A stretch of 64,000 bases of DNA, taken from Betaproteobacteria bacterium (GTDB lineage Bacteria; Pseudomonadota; Gammaproteobacteria; Burkholderiales; Ga0077523). Shown here piece after piece: positions 9,386 through 19,113 of this stretch (within the stretch, counting starts at the first letter, position 1; every line of letters starts with the position of its first letter). Where the stretch lies: assembly GCA_016713305.1 (NCBI GenBank), contig JADJPK010000009.1:62001-126000 (forward strand), given 5' to 3'. The notes beneath the pieces are model-generated. The model was not told where the DNA came from. It ran no database searches and saw nothing but the letters and a program-made list of their open reading frames with translations. Made by a program: the position numbers and the translations under genes.

Positions 9386-10163
9386 CACCTCCAGTGAACG
9401 CCGGTGTCCGCTCCCCTCGGGGCCGCCTGTTTCTTGTTCCCATGCCACTGGGGACATGTCGCCCGGCCATTGTCTGCCCCGGGCCACATTGGACGTGATC
9501 GCCTCGCTCGACCGCTTCATTGCGGAAAACGCCAGGACTGCCCGGCGCTTCCTCGCCCAAGTCCGCCTGTCGCGGCCGCTGCAGGAACTGAAGATCGATG
9601 AACTGAACGAGCACTCGGGGGAAACGGATCTCCCCCGACTGCTGGAGCCGTTGCTTGCCGGGCAGGACGTCGGACTCGTTTCCGAAGCAGGGTGTCCCGT
9701 CGTTGCCGATCCTGGCGCAGGACTGGTGACACTCGCTCATCGCCAAGACGTTCCGGTCGTTGCACTGGTGGGGCCAAGCGCTCCCCTTCTGGCCCTGATT
9801 GCCTCTGGCTTCAACGGCCAGTCGTTCAGCTTCGTGGGCTACTTGCCGCAGCAGGCGCAGGCTCGAGTGGACGCCATACGCCGACTGGACCGCGAAGTCC
9901 GCTCGTCGGGCACCACCCAGATCCTCATCGAGACGCCTTACCGCAACGCCGCAATGCTCGATGCCTTGATCTCCACCTGCGAGGACACGACCCTCGTTGC
10001 TGTCACTGTGGATCTCACGTTGCCCACGGAACTGGTGCTGGTGAAGCCTGCGTCCGAGTGGCGCACCACCCCTCGACCCCTCCTGGATCGGCGACCCGCC
10101 GTGTTCCTACTGGGGCGAAGCCCATCGGCGGCTAGCGCACGCGCCCGGCGCCGGCGACCTTGA
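9382..10163 (+). CDS. SAM-dependent methyltransferase, tetrapyrrole methylase/RsmI-like family, frameshifted
   Basis: Member of the fold that includes RsmI (16S rRNA C1402 2'-O-methyltransferase). The GTG at 9382 overlaps the maf stop (GTGA) and leads to GRLFLVPMPLG, the usual N-terminus. The frame then breaks at the GGGG run 9450-9453; one extra G restores PLGDMSPGHCLP and the rest (VSEAGCPVVADPGAG, ALVGPSAPLLALIASGF, ILIETPYRN). About 260 residues, shorter than RsmI and closer to the related YraL-like subgroup. The end runs 32 bases into the convergent sppA gene, so the last residues may also be affected by error. The substrate is unknown. Confidence 0.82.
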
Positions 10164-11085
10164 CCATCGCCTCTCCCAGCGCCGCGCCGAAGCGCTTCGC
10201 GAATCTCTCCGCCAGATTCTCCCTCGGAGTGAAATCGACGATGTTCTCTGCCTTGACCACTTCGCGAGCGACATAGGCGGCATCCCCGATCGCATCCACC
10301 AGTCCCATCTCGAGACTGCGATCGCCTGTCCAGAAAAGCCCGGAGAAGGTTTCGCCGGTCTCCTTGAGCCGCTGACCCCGCCCCTCGCGCACGACCTCGA
10401 TGAACTGCTTGTGGATATCGTTGAGCATTGCCTGGGCGAATTCCCGTTGTTTCGGCTCCAGGGGAGAGAATGGATCCAGAAAACCCTTGTTTTCTCCGGC
10501 CGTCAGCAGCCGTCTCTCCACACCGAGCTTCTGCATCGCGCCGGTGAACCCGAAACCATCCATCAGCACGCCAATGGAGCCGATGAGGCTTCCACGGCTC
10601 GCGTAGATCTCGTCCGCGGCCACCGCCACGTAGTAGCCACCCGATGCACAGATGTCATCGACCACGGCGTACAACGGAATCCCCGGAAACTTGCCCCGCA
10701 GCCGCCTGATCTCGCGATTGATCTGATGGGCCTGGACGGGGCTGCCGCCCGGGCTGTTGATGCGCAGGATCACCCCCTGCGTGTTCTTGTCTTCGAACGC
10801 GTCGTTGAGCCCCGCCGTGACAACGTCGGCGCTCGCCATGGAATCCGCCTCGATCACCCCCGACAGATCCACCAGCGCCGTGTGCTTGCCGAGCGATCCC
10901 TCCCGTCCACCGATCCACCCCGCGGCAAGTACGAGCACGACGAACAGATAGAGCAGGGTCAGCGACTTGAAGAAGATGCCCCAGCGACGCGCGCGGCGCT
11001 GCTCGGTGAGTGCCGATTCGGCGAGCTTGCGCAGGACATCGCGCTCCCAGCGATCGCCGTCCTCAGGGGATGGAAATTCAGACAT
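10132..11085 (-). CDS. sppA: Signal peptide peptidase SppA-type S49 protease
   Basis: Membrane-anchored serine protease that degrades cleaved signal peptides. The 317 residues have one N-terminal transmembrane segment at about 38-57 and a single S49 domain, so it resembles the short SppA36 type. The Ser/Lys dyad is visible as Ser148 in CASGGYY and Lys200 in ENKGFLDP. I chose ATG 11085 (MSEFPSPEDGD), which overlaps the Rieske gene by eight bases; an earlier in-frame start adds 13 residues. Fourth gene of the rluC-gph-Rieske-sppA operon. Confidence 0.92.
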   Translation of the reverse strand: MSEFPSPEDGDRWERDVLRKLAESALTEQRRARRWGIFFKSLTLLYLFVVLVLAAGWIGGREGSLGKHTALVDLSGVIEADSMASADVVTAGLNDAFEDKNTQGVILRINSPGGSPVQAHQINREIRRLRGKFPGIPLYAVVDDICASGGYYVAVAADEIYASRGSLIGSIGVLMDGFGFTGAMQKLGVERRLLTAGENKGFLDPFSPLEPKQREFAQAMLNDIHKQFIEVVREGRGQRLKETGETFSGLFWTGDRSLEMGLVDAIGDAAYVAREVVKAENIVDFTPRENLAERFAKRFGAALGEAMVKVAGAGRVR

Positions 11086-11422
11086 GTGAGGAAGATTCCT
11101 GCAGAAGAAAGACCGAGCCGTCACGCTCCATGACCGGCACCCGGGTCAAGGCGGCACCCTTGCAGGGTCCGGCGACACAACGGCCGGACTCAGGCAGGTA
11201 GGTGGCGCCGTGCGTCGCACATATCAAGTATAGCCCCGCCGAATCGAAGAACTGCCCCTCCATCCAGTCGAGTTGCACCGGAACGTGTGCACAGCGGTTT
11301 TCATAGGCGCGCACCTCCCCGTCGAAGCGAACGACGAAGGCGTGCACCTGCTCGCTCCCGCGACGGATCTCGAACCTGACACCGGCGCCCCCTTCCTCGA
11401 TATCCGAGGAGGCACAGATCAC
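11078..11422 (-). CDS. Rieske [2Fe-2S] domain protein
   Basis: Small soluble iron-sulfur protein of 114 residues with the cluster ligands Cys44-X-His46 and Cys68-X2-His71 (NRCAHVP and CATHGATY). There is no membrane segment or catalytic domain, so it is probably an electron-transfer or sensory partner rather than an oxygenase. GTG 11422 overlaps the upstream phosphatase stop as GTGA, which is why I prefer it to the ATG 24 bases earlier. Small Rieske proteins between gph and sppA recur in betaproteobacteria; the function is not known. Confidence 0.85.
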   Translation of the reverse strand: MICASSDIEEGGAGVRFEIRRGSEQVHAFVVRFDGEVRAYENRCAHVPVQLDWMEGQFFDSAGLYLICATHGATYLPESGRCVAGPCKGAALTRVPVMERDGSVFLLQESSSHV

Positions 11423-12072
11423 TCCGAACGGGTCAACCACTGCCATAAGCGGGCTGGTTCGTCATACGTGTAGGTTGGTCTCGAGCGGGCAAGTTTCCCC
11501 GCATCGTGCGCGCCGAACGTCACGGCGGCGACGTCCATCCGCGCGCCGTGAGCCATCTCCACGTCGTGGGTGGTATCGCCGACCATCAAGGCGCGATCCG
11601 GCGCGACCCCCAGATAGTCAAGCAGATACTCCAGCATGTCCGGATGTGGCTTGCTGAAGCCCTCGTCGGCACACCGTGACGCATCGAAATACGGGCCGAG
11701 GCCGGTCGACCCGAAAGCGCGCGTCAGTCCGACCCGGCTCTTGCCGGTGGCCACCGCCAGCATCCGGCCCTGCCGCTTCAGAAGTCCTATTCCGGCCTCC
11801 ACCCCTGCGAACAAGGTCACGCGCTCTTCTCCCGCCAGGTAGTGGACCCGATAGCGTTCCGTCAGGTCCCCGTAACGGGCCCGCGGCAGCGCGGGAAACA
11901 GGTATTCCATGGCGTCCAGCAACCCCAGACCGATGATGTGCCTCGAGCGTTCATCCGAGGGGATCTCGAGCCCGATGTCACCGGCGGCGGACTGAATGCT
12001 GTGAACGATGTGGGCCGCGGAGTCCACCAGGGTCCCGTCCCAGTCGAAGACGATGAGGTCGTACTCCTTCAT
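11419..12072 (-). CDS. HAD-family phosphatase, phosphoglycolate phosphatase-like
   Basis: Haloacid dehalogenase hydrolase of 217 residues. The nucleophile motif FDWDGTLVDS (Asp10, Asp12), the ATGKSR motif II/III region and the late GDTTHDVEMA acidic motif are all present. The start MKEYDLIVFDWDG is fixed by a four-base ATGA overlap with rluC. In many betaproteobacteria this gene follows rluC and is annotated gph. The substrate cannot be read from sequence, so phosphoglycolate is only a family-level guess. Confidence 0.88.
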   Translation of the reverse strand: MKEYDLIVFDWDGTLVDSAAHIVHSIQSAAGDIGLEIPSDERSRHIIGLGLLDAMEYLFPALPRARYGDLTERYRVHYLAGEERVTLFAGVEAGIGLLKRQGRMLAVATGKSRVGLTRAFGSTGLGPYFDASRCADEGFSKPHPDMLEYLLDYLGVAPDRALMVGDTTHDVEMAHGARMDVAAVTFGAHDAGKLARSRPTYTYDEPARLWQWLTRSE

Positions 12073-13031
12073 GTCCGGACCTCTTTCGCGGCAGGTTCCA
12101 GGCGCTCGAGGAAACGCGCCAGCTCTTCCGGGAGCGGAGCCTCGATGTCGCTTCTTTCGCGGGTCAGGGGGTGTTCGAAGCGGAATCGGGCCGCGTGCAG
12201 GAACATGCGCTTCAAGCCTGTCCGGGCAAGATCCTTGTTCAAGGTGAAATCGCCATACTTGTCGTCGCCGCAGATCGGCATGCCCAGATGGGCAAGATGA
12301 ACGCGGATCTGGTGCGTGCGCCCGGTGAGAAGGCGCGCCTCCACCAGGCTGTAGTCCTGAAACACGCGGACCGGCTTGATCACCGTGCGGGAGGGTTGGC
12401 CGCCGGCTTCTACCAAGACCCTCCTGTCCCCCCCCTCCAACACATGCTTTGTCAGGGGTTGATCGATGGTCCTCGCCCCCCCCCGCCACTGCCCTCTCAC
12501 CAACGCGAGGTACCGTTTGTCCGTTCGTCCATCGCGAATCTGGGCATGCAAATCTACCAGGGCGCTGCGCTTACGCGCGAGAAGCAGGACACCGCTCGTC
12601 TCGCGGTCCAGCCGGTGCACCAGTTCGAGGAACCGCTCGCCCGGGCGCTCCGCCCGGAGCCGCTCGATGACACCGTGAGAGAGCCCGCTTCCGCCGTGAA
12701 CAGCCAGGCCCGACGGCTTGTCGAGGGCAAGAATGCTGTCGTCCTCGTGTATGACCGTCATGACCTTGCCGGCCGGCCCGACCGGAACGGGACCCTTCGG
12801 CCGGCTTGCCACCCGGATTGGGGGGATCCGCAGACGATCGCCTTCCTGGAGCCGGGTCGAGGCGTCCGCACGGCGGCTGTTCACCCTGACCTCCCCACTC
12901 CTGAGGATGCGGTAGAGGTGGCTCTTGGGTACCCCCTTGAGGATACGCGCCAGATAGTTGTCGATCCGCTGATCCTGAGCCTCCGGGCCAATCTCGACCC
13001 AGTTGACCACGTCTTTGCTTAACCCATTCAT
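12069..13031 (-). CDS. rluC: 23S rRNA pseudouridine synthase RluC
   Basis: Isomerises specific uridines of 23S rRNA (955, 2504 and 2580 in E. coli). The 320-residue protein has an N-terminal S4 RNA-binding domain (about 20-75) and the RluA-type catalytic motif HRLDRETSG with Asp142. ATG start. It is divergent from rne with a 353-base gap, an arrangement widely conserved in beta- and gammaproteobacteria. First gene of the four-gene operon ending in sppA. Confidence 0.94.
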   Translation of the reverse strand: MNGLSKDVVNWVEIGPEAQDQRIDNYLARILKGVPKSHLYRILRSGEVRVNSRRADASTRLQEGDRLRIPPIRVASRPKGPVPVGPAGKVMTVIHEDDSILALDKPSGLAVHGGSGLSHGVIERLRAERPGERFLELVHRLDRETSGVLLLARKRSALVDLHAQIRDGRTDKRYLALVRGQWRGGARTIDQPLTKHVLEGGDRRVLVEAGGQPSRTVIKPVRVFQDYSLVEARLLTGRTHQIRVHLAHLGMPICGDDKYGDFTLNKDLARTGLKRMFLHAARFRFEHPLTRERSDIEAPLPEELARFLERLEPAAKEVRT

Positions 13032-13384
13032 TTTTCTTATACTCCGGCGACGTCAACGGCCACAGCAGCGGGCTGCGAATCTCCGCTCCCGGTCATGACG
13101 CCTCGCCGGTGCGCCCCACGAGGGCCACCCATCAGGTTAATGTCGCTCACCTTTTGAAGTAGCGAATGTTGAAATTGCGCGCTCGTTCCAAGGTTCTCAG
13201 GATTCCCGCGCTGCCGCGCCATACACTTGCGGCATCGCGGTTTCGCACACTTATGCCATCACGTTTGTTCGCCCGGATGCATCGCATGAGTTCGATCCCG
13301 CTCGAATGATAATCGGTCGGTGCGGCGTCTGCCGTCTCCGAGTGTGCCCCTCCCCGTTGAACACGAGCGCGGGAGAGTACTGCA
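13032..13384. promoter_or_regulatory. rluC-rne divergent intergenic region (353 bp)
   Basis: This gap separates the divergent rluC and rne genes and probably holds both promoters and the rne 5' leader, which in E. coli mediates autoregulation by RNase E. The rluC side has TATAAG 8 bases before its ATG, but no well-placed -35. I found no convincing rne promoter by eye and no open frame with recognisable content. Confidence 0.4.
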
Positions 13385-16300
13385 ATGAAACGCATGCTGT
13401 TCAACGCGACGCACCCCGAAGAGGTCCGCGTCGCGATCGTCGATGGCCAGAAGCTCATCGACCTCGACATCGAAACGCTCGGCAAGGAGCAACGCAAGGG
13501 CAACATCTACAAGGGCATCGTGACCCGTGTGGAACCCAGCCTGGAAGCGGCCTTTGTCGATTACAGCACCGACCGCCACGGATTTCTCCCGTTCAAGGAG
13601 GTCTGCCGCCAGTATTTCGGTGACGGCATCGATCCCGGCCGGGCGCGCATCCAGGATGTCCTGAAGGAAGGCCAGGAAGTCATCGTCCAGGTCGAAAAGG
13701 ACGAACGCGGCAACAAGGGAGCTGCGCTCACCACCTTCATCAGCCTCGCTGGCCGGTATGTGGTGCTGATGCCCAACAATCCTCGCGGGGGCGGCGTCTC
13801 GCGTCGCGTGGAAGGCGAGGAGCGCAACGAACTCCGCGACACCATTGCGCAGCTCGAGGTTCCGCACGGCATGAGCATCATTGCCCGCACAGCCGGCATC
13901 GGCCGCACGGTCGAGGAGCTCAACTGGGACCTGAACTACCTGCTGCAACTCTGGCATGCGATCGAGGATGCCGGCGCACCGCAGTACGAATACACCGAAC
14001 AGTCCGAAGTCGAGGAAGACGGGCGCAAGCGCACGGTTTCCCGGACGGTCGCCACGAGCGAAGCGACGCGGCCCGACGGCTCGCCCAACCGGCGCGTCGC
14101 GGCCTCTCCCTTCCTGATCTTCGAGGAATCGAGTCTCGTCATCCGCGCCATCAGGGATTACTTCCAGCCGGACATCGGCGAGATCCTGATCGACAACCAG
14201 GCCATATACGACCACGTGAAGGCATTCATGGGGTACGTGATGCCGGCCAACGTCGCCCGGGTGAAGATCTACACGGACGACATTCCGCTGTTCTCCCGGT
14301 TCCAGATCGAACATCAGATCGAAACGGCCTACGCCCGGCAGGTACCGCTTGCCTCCGGGGGGGCCATCGTCATCGATCACACGGAGGCCCTGGTCTCCGT
14401 GGACGTCAACTCCGCTCGTGCAACCAAGGGTCAGGACATCGAGGCGACCGCCTTCAACACCAACCTGGAGGCGGCGGACGAGATCGCGCGGCAACTCCGG
14501 TTGCGTGACTTGGGCGGTCTGGTCGTGATCGATTTCATCGACATGGAGTCCGCGAAGAACCAGCGTGACGTGGAGAATCGCCTCCGCGATGCCCTCCACT
14601 ACGACCGCGCGCGTGTGCAGATGGGCAAGATCTCCCGCTTCGGGCTGATGGAGCTCTCCCGCCAGCGTCTCCAGACCTCGCTGGGAGAGACGAGCCACAT
14701 TCCTTGTCCGCGCTGCCACGGCGTGGGACACATCCGCGGCACGGAATCCACCGCCCTGCACATCCTGCGCATCATCCAGGAAGAGGCGATGAAGGAGAAC
14801 AGCGCCGCCGTGCATGCCCAGGTCCCGGTGGAGGTCGCCACCTACCTGCTCAACGAGAAGCGCAGCGAGTTCCAGGCGCTGGAAGCCCGGCTCAAGGTGA
14901 GCATCATGCTCATCCCGAACATCCACCTGGAAACGCCCAACTACACCGTCACCCGCCTTCGGCACGACGAGTTGAACCAGACCGGCCCGCTGCCGCCCAG
15001 CTATCAGATGATGGAGCAGCCCGCCGAGACGGAAACGGCGACACCGGGCGCCGGCCCGGAACGTCCCGCTCGCACCGAAGCGGTGGTGAAGGGAATCACG
15101 CCAGCTCAACCCGCGCCATTGCCGGTCGAATCGGCAGCACCGGCCCCGGCGCCGTCCGCCCCCGCGACGTCCAGAGAGCCATCGATCCTGCAGAAGATCT
15201 TCAGCTGGTTCGCTCCGCGTCCCGAGCCCGCGCCGGCAGCCGTCGCTGCACCGACCGGTACCTCGTCGCGATCCCCGGAAGAACCGCGGCGGCAAAGGGA
15301 ACACCGCCGCGATCGCCCGGGCGAGGGTCCACGTCGCGGACGCAGCGAGCGCGGCGACAGGCCGGAGCGCGGCGAACGCACCGGGGACCGCCAGGAAAGG
15401 GGGGAGAAAGCCGAACGTCCGGCGCGTCCGCCACGGCAGGATCGCCAGGAACGTGCAGATCGTCCCCCTCGGGACAACGAACGCCGACGCACAGCCGCCG
15501 ACGGCCAGGCCGCACCGACCAGACAGGCTGCTCCTCTTCCCGCCTCCGAGGAAGGTTCCGCGGAAGAACAGGCACCACGCAGCCGCCGCCAGCGCGCGCC
15601 GCGCAACCGCGAGGACAATCGCAATCGCGCTCCAGCCTCGGAGACCCCGGTCCCGGCGGTAGATGCTCAGGAAGAAGCGGGAGACCGTCAGGGAACTCAG
15701 ACCTCGCGTGCGCCGCGACCTGCCCTGGAAGGTCAGGAAGGCGCACCGGCTGAGGGCCGCAGCCGCCGCCGACGCGGCCGTCGCGGCGAACGCAACCGAC
15801 CGGAAGAATCCTCGTCTGTCAGCGATGAGGACGGCAATCGCATGGAATCCGCAGTCGTGGCGGAATCGGGGTTTCAGGAGACGCCCGAATCTGCGGCTCC
15901 CGAGGTCGTTTCCTCGTCTTTCGCGGCAACGGAGCCACTTTCGTCCCCCGTGGAAATGGTGGCCAACCAACCCACGGAGACCTTGCCGCCCGAGACTCCC
16001 TCGAGCCTCGCGTTCGCGGAACCGGAATCGATGGAACCTGCCTCGCCAGAGCCGGAACCAGCCCGCGCAGACCCGTTTCCCGCACCGATGGTCGGGGAAA
16101 CTGTGGCCGAACCGGCGACTGTCAGCGAGGTCCCGCCGTCCCCGCCTGCCCTTCCGTCCACGTTCTCGCCGGGAGAACTGATCGAACGGGCAGTCAGCCG
16201 CGCAGAAGCGGTCGCACCGGCGCCCGAACCGTTGAAACTGCCCGAAGGCATGGTGCAGATCGAGACGCGTTCTGCCGCACCAAGTCAGTCGGCACCCGAG

Positions 16301-16393
16301 GAACCGCTGGTCAAGCTTGGCCGTCAGCGCCCGGCGGCGTCCCCGAATCCGGATGACGCCGCGCCGATGATGCAGGTCGAGACGAAGCAGTGA
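13385..16393 (+). CDS. rne: Ribonuclease E
   Basis: Essential endoribonuclease for mRNA decay and rRNA/tRNA processing and scaffold of the degradosome. The protein has 1002 residues, with an N-terminal S1 domain (GNIYKGIVTRVEPSLEAAFVDY at about 38-59). The catalytic aspartates are Asp340 (VSVDVNS) and Asp383 (VIDFIDME), 43 apart as in E. coli, and the Zn-link is CPRC at 441-444. After about 530 it turns into a disordered scaffold: an Arg/Glu/Asp-rich block (about 620-820) and an acidic Pro/Ala/Glu-rich tail. Start MKRMLFNATHPEE is canonical. The gene is intact, unlike many neighbours. Confidence 0.97.
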   Translation: MKRMLFNATHPEEVRVAIVDGQKLIDLDIETLGKEQRKGNIYKGIVTRVEPSLEAAFVDYSTDRHGFLPFKEVCRQYFGDGIDPGRARIQDVLKEGQEVIVQVEKDERGNKGAALTTFISLAGRYVVLMPNNPRGGGVSRRVEGEERNELRDTIAQLEVPHGMSIIARTAGIGRTVEELNWDLNYLLQLWHAIEDAGAPQYEYTEQSEVEEDGRKRTVSRTVATSEATRPDGSPNRRVAASPFLIFEESSLVIRAIRDYFQPDIGEILIDNQAIYDHVKAFMGYVMPANVARVKIYTDDIPLFSRFQIEHQIETAYARQVPLASGGAIVIDHTEALVSVDVNSARATKGQDIEATAFNTNLEAADEIARQLRLRDLGGLVVIDFIDMESAKNQRDVENRLRDALHYDRARVQMGKISRFGLMELSRQRLQTSLGETSHIPCPRCHGVGHIRGTESTALHILRIIQEEAMKENSAAVHAQVPVEVATYLLNEKRSEFQALEARLKVSIMLIPNIHLETPNYTVTRLRHDELNQTGPLPPSYQMMEQPAETETATPGAGPERPARTEAVVKGITPAQPAPLPVESAAPAPAPSAPATSREPSILQKIFSWFAPRPEPAPAAVAAPTGTSSRSPEEPRRQREHRRDRPGEGPRRGRSERGDRPERGERTGDRQERGEKAERPARPPRQDRQERADRPPRDNERRRTAADGQAAPTRQAAPLPASEEGSAEEQAPRSRRQRAPRNREDNRNRAPASETPVPAVDAQEEAGDRQGTQTSRAPRPALEGQEGAPAEGRSRRRRGRRGERNRPEESSSVSDEDGNRMESAVVAESGFQETPESAAPEVVSSSFAATEPLSSPVEMVANQPTETLPPETPSSLAFAEPESMEPASPEPEPARADPFPAPMVGETVAEPATVSEVPPSPPALPSTFSPGELIERAVSRAEAVAPAPEPLKLPEGMVQIETRSAAPSQSAPEEPLVKLGRQRPAASPNPDDAAPMMQVETKQ

Positions 16394-16403
16394 CCGCTGA
16401 ACG

Positions 16404-16432
16404 GACTTCAGGGCCGGCCGACCCGGCCCTGA
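16404..16432. terminator. Bidirectional terminator-like hairpin between rne and the phosphatase gene
   Basis: A perfect 12-base inverted repeat, CTTCAGGGCCGG and its complement, with a five-base loop. It lies 11 bases after the rne stop and contains the stop codon and last codons of the convergent tyrosine phosphatase gene. There is no T-run, so termination by stem strength alone is an inference. Confidence 0.65.
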
Positions 16433-16917
16433 AGCTCCTTCACCAGTCCGGCCATCGCCGACTCGGCAAGATCCAGCACCAGTTCGAATCCTTCCGGGCC
16501 GCCGTAATACGGATCAGGCACTTCCCGATGGCTCGCCCCGGGTGCGAAATCCAGCAGCAATCCCACGTGCCCGGGGTGTTCTGCGGGCCGTAACGCCTGA
16601 ATGGCGTCGAGGTTGTGCCGGTCCATCGCCAGCACGTAGTGGAAGTCGGAAAAATCTCTCTCGACGAACTGGCGGGAACGGATCTTCTTCAGATCGTAGT
16701 TGCGCCTTGCCGCGGCGCGCAAGGCTCGCGCATCCGCTGGTTCGTTCAGCAGACGGGCATGCGTACCCGCAGAATCGATGCGCAGCAGCCTGTCGATTCC
16801 GGCGTCCCGCGCATGCCGCCGAAACACGCCTTCGACCGTGGGCGATCTGCAGACATTGCCCATGCAGACGAACAACACGCCGACCTTTGGCCGTCTGTCG
16901 AAGAATCTGAACATCAC
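16408..16917 (-). CDS. Low-molecular-weight protein-tyrosine phosphatase
   Basis: Dephosphorylates phosphotyrosine, or low-molecular-weight phosphate esters, by a cysteine phosphoenzyme. The 169 residues carry the signature CMGNVCRSP (Cys18, Arg24, Ser25) and the general acid Asp135 in DPYYGG. ATG start overlaps the uvrB stop by four bases, so the two genes are probably co-transcribed. No tyrosine kinase or polysaccharide genes are adjacent, so the substrate is unclear. Confidence 0.93.
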   Translation of the reverse strand: MMFRFFDRRPKVGVLFVCMGNVCRSPTVEGVFRRHARDAGIDRLLRIDSAGTHARLLNEPADARALRAAARRNYDLKKIRSRQFVERDFSDFHYVLAMDRHNLDAIQALRPAEHPGHVGLLLDFAPGASHREVPDPYYGGPEGFELVLDLAESAMAGLVKELQGRVGRP

Positions 16918-18998
16918 CCGCGCGAGGCCCGGCGCTTCGTTGCTGCGGGCGGCGACACCTCCGGTGCATCCGGCCCACCCTCGGCTATTCCGAACAGCCG
17001 TTCCTTGAGCCGCCTCAACTCGTCCCGGCTCGCGGCTGCCTGTTCGAATTCCAGATTGCGAGCGTGTTCGAGCATCTGTTTCTCGACGCGCTTGATCTCT
17101 CGCGCGAGGTCCTTCTCGCTCAGGGTCGAGGCCATCGCGTCATTGCGCGCGGTCCTGATCTCCCGCTTGCTCTCGCCGGCATCGTAGACTCCATCGATCA
17201 GGTCCTTGATGCGCTTGGTGACCCCCCGTGGAACGATCCCCGTGGCCGTGTTGTGGGACACCTGCTTCTGGCGCCTGCGATCGGTCTCGTCGATGGCACG
17301 CCGCATGGATTCCGTGACCCGGTCGGCATACATGATCGCGGTGCCTCTCATATGCCGTGCCGCACGGCCGATGGTCTGGATGAGCGACCGCTCGGATCGC
17401 AGGAAGCCTTCCTTGTCCGCATCGAGGATCGCCACGAGCGAGACTTCCGGCAGATCCAGTCCTTCCCGCAGGAGGTTGATGCCCACGAGCACATCGAATT
17501 GACCCAGGCGCAGATCGCGAATGATCTCGACCCGTTCCACCGTGTCGACGTCGGAGTGGAGATACCGCACCTTCACGCCGTGCTCGGCCAGATACTCGGT
17601 GAGATCCTCCGCCATGCGCTTGGTGAGCGTGGTGACCAGCACGCGTTCATCGCGCTTCACCCGTTCGGTGATCTCCGACATGAGGTCATCGACCTGGGTG
17701 GATGCCGGACGCACCTGGATCTCCGGGTCCACCAGCCCTGTCGGTCGGACGACCTGCTCCACGACTTTCTGCTGGTGTTCCTTTTCGTACTCGGCCGGAG
17801 TGGCCGACACGAAGACCGTCTGTGGCATGAGCCGCTCGAACTCGTCGAAACGCAGCGGCCGGTTGTCGAGCGCGGACGGCAGGCGGAATCCGTATTCGAC
17901 CAGGTTCTCCTTGCGCGACCTGTCCCCCTTGTACATACCCCCGATCTGGGGCACGGTCACGTGGCTCTCGTCGATGATCATCACTGCATCGGCGGGTAGA
18001 TAGTCGATCAGCGTCGGCGGCGGTTCGCCCGCCTGACGGCCCGACAGATGCCGGGAGTAGTTCTCGATCCCCTTGCAGAATCCCATCTCGTGCAGCATCT
18101 CGAGATCGAATCGCGTGCGCTGCTCGATCCGCTGAGCCTCCACAAGCTTGCCGGAGGACTGGAACTGCTCGATGCGCTCCCGCAACTCCGCCTTGATGGC
18201 TTCGGCAGCGCGAAGGGTCGTGCTGCGGGGGGTGACGTAATGGCTCGACGGATACACGGTGAAGCGGCCCACGCGGCTCTGGATGTGTCCGGTCAGAGGA
18301 TCGAACAGCGACAGCGACTCGATCTCGTCGTCGAAAAGTGACACCCGCAGTGCGGTCTCCGAACTTTCCGCAGGAAAGATGTCGAGGACATCCCCGCGCA
18401 CCCGGAAAGTGCCCCGGCGAAACTCGAAGTCCGACCGCTCGTACTGCATTTCGGCCAGCCGCTGGATGGCCATCCGCTGATCGATGCGTTCCTTCTCGCG
18501 AAGATGAAGAATCATCGAATGGTAGTCGACAGGGTCGCCGATACCGTAGATCGCGGACACCGTGGCCACGATCACCGTGTCGCGCCGCTCGAGCAACGAC
18601 TTGGTCGCCGACAGCCGCATCTGCTCGATGTGATCGTTGATGCTCGAGTCCTTCTCGATGTACAGGTCGCGCGAAGGCACATAGGCTTCCGGCTGGTAGT
18701 AATCGTAGTAGGAGACGAAGTACTCGACCGCGTTCTCGGGCAGGAACTCCCGCATCTCCGCATAGAGCTGGGCCGCCAGCGTCTTGTTCGGCGCCATGAT
18801 GATCGCCGGCCGGCCCAGCCGCGCCACCACGTTGGCCATGGTGTACGTCTTGCCCGATCCGGTGACGCCCAGCAGCGTCTGGAACTTCAACCCGGCCTCC
18901 AATCCCTCCGCCAGTGCCTCGATGGCCTGAGGCTGGTCCCCGGCGGGGGCAAACGGCTGATGCAGCCGGTATGGACTGTTGGGGAAGGTAACGATCAC
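16914..18998 (-). CDS. uvrB: Excinuclease ABC subunit B
   Basis: DNA-damage recognition helicase-like subunit of nucleotide excision repair. The 694-residue product has Walker A GVTGSGKT at 44-51, the beta-hairpin FVSYYDYYQPEAYVP near 93-107, the DESH motif, helicase motif VI region IQTIGRAARH and a C-terminal UVR domain (about 635-670) that binds UvrC. Intact, full length, ATG start. The 115-base gap to the divergent aminotransferase shows no obvious LexA box to my eye. Confidence 0.97.
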   Translation of the reverse strand: MIVTFPNSPYRLHQPFAPAGDQPQAIEALAEGLEAGLKFQTLLGVTGSGKTYTMANVVARLGRPAIIMAPNKTLAAQLYAEMREFLPENAVEYFVSYYDYYQPEAYVPSRDLYIEKDSSINDHIEQMRLSATKSLLERRDTVIVATVSAIYGIGDPVDYHSMILHLREKERIDQRMAIQRLAEMQYERSDFEFRRGTFRVRGDVLDIFPAESSETALRVSLFDDEIESLSLFDPLTGHIQSRVGRFTVYPSSHYVTPRSTTLRAAEAIKAELRERIEQFQSSGKLVEAQRIEQRTRFDLEMLHEMGFCKGIENYSRHLSGRQAGEPPPTLIDYLPADAVMIIDESHVTVPQIGGMYKGDRSRKENLVEYGFRLPSALDNRPLRFDEFERLMPQTVFVSATPAEYEKEHQQKVVEQVVRPTGLVDPEIQVRPASTQVDDLMSEITERVKRDERVLVTTLTKRMAEDLTEYLAEHGVKVRYLHSDVDTVERVEIIRDLRLGQFDVLVGINLLREGLDLPEVSLVAILDADKEGFLRSERSLIQTIGRAARHMRGTAIMYADRVTESMRRAIDETDRRRQKQVSHNTATGIVPRGVTKRIKDLIDGVYDAGESKREIRTARNDAMASTLSEKDLAREIKRVEKQMLEHARNLEFEQAAASRDELRRLKERLFGIAEGGPDAPEVSPPAATKRRASRG

Positions 18999-19113
18999 GG
19001 GTAGAATCGCACTGCTTGCGACGGGCGTTCGAGTCTAGCACGCAGCCCCCCGGGCCACTCGCCCCAGACCGGCGTCTCGCACGTTTCTCTCACCCCTGAA
19101 CTCCTTCCCGCAC

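Noticed and set aside
13259..15970. A 903-codon open frame on the minus strand opposite rne
   Set aside because: It mirrors the high-GC rne coding sequence, its translation has no recognisable domain, and the plus-strand RNase E is unmistakable.
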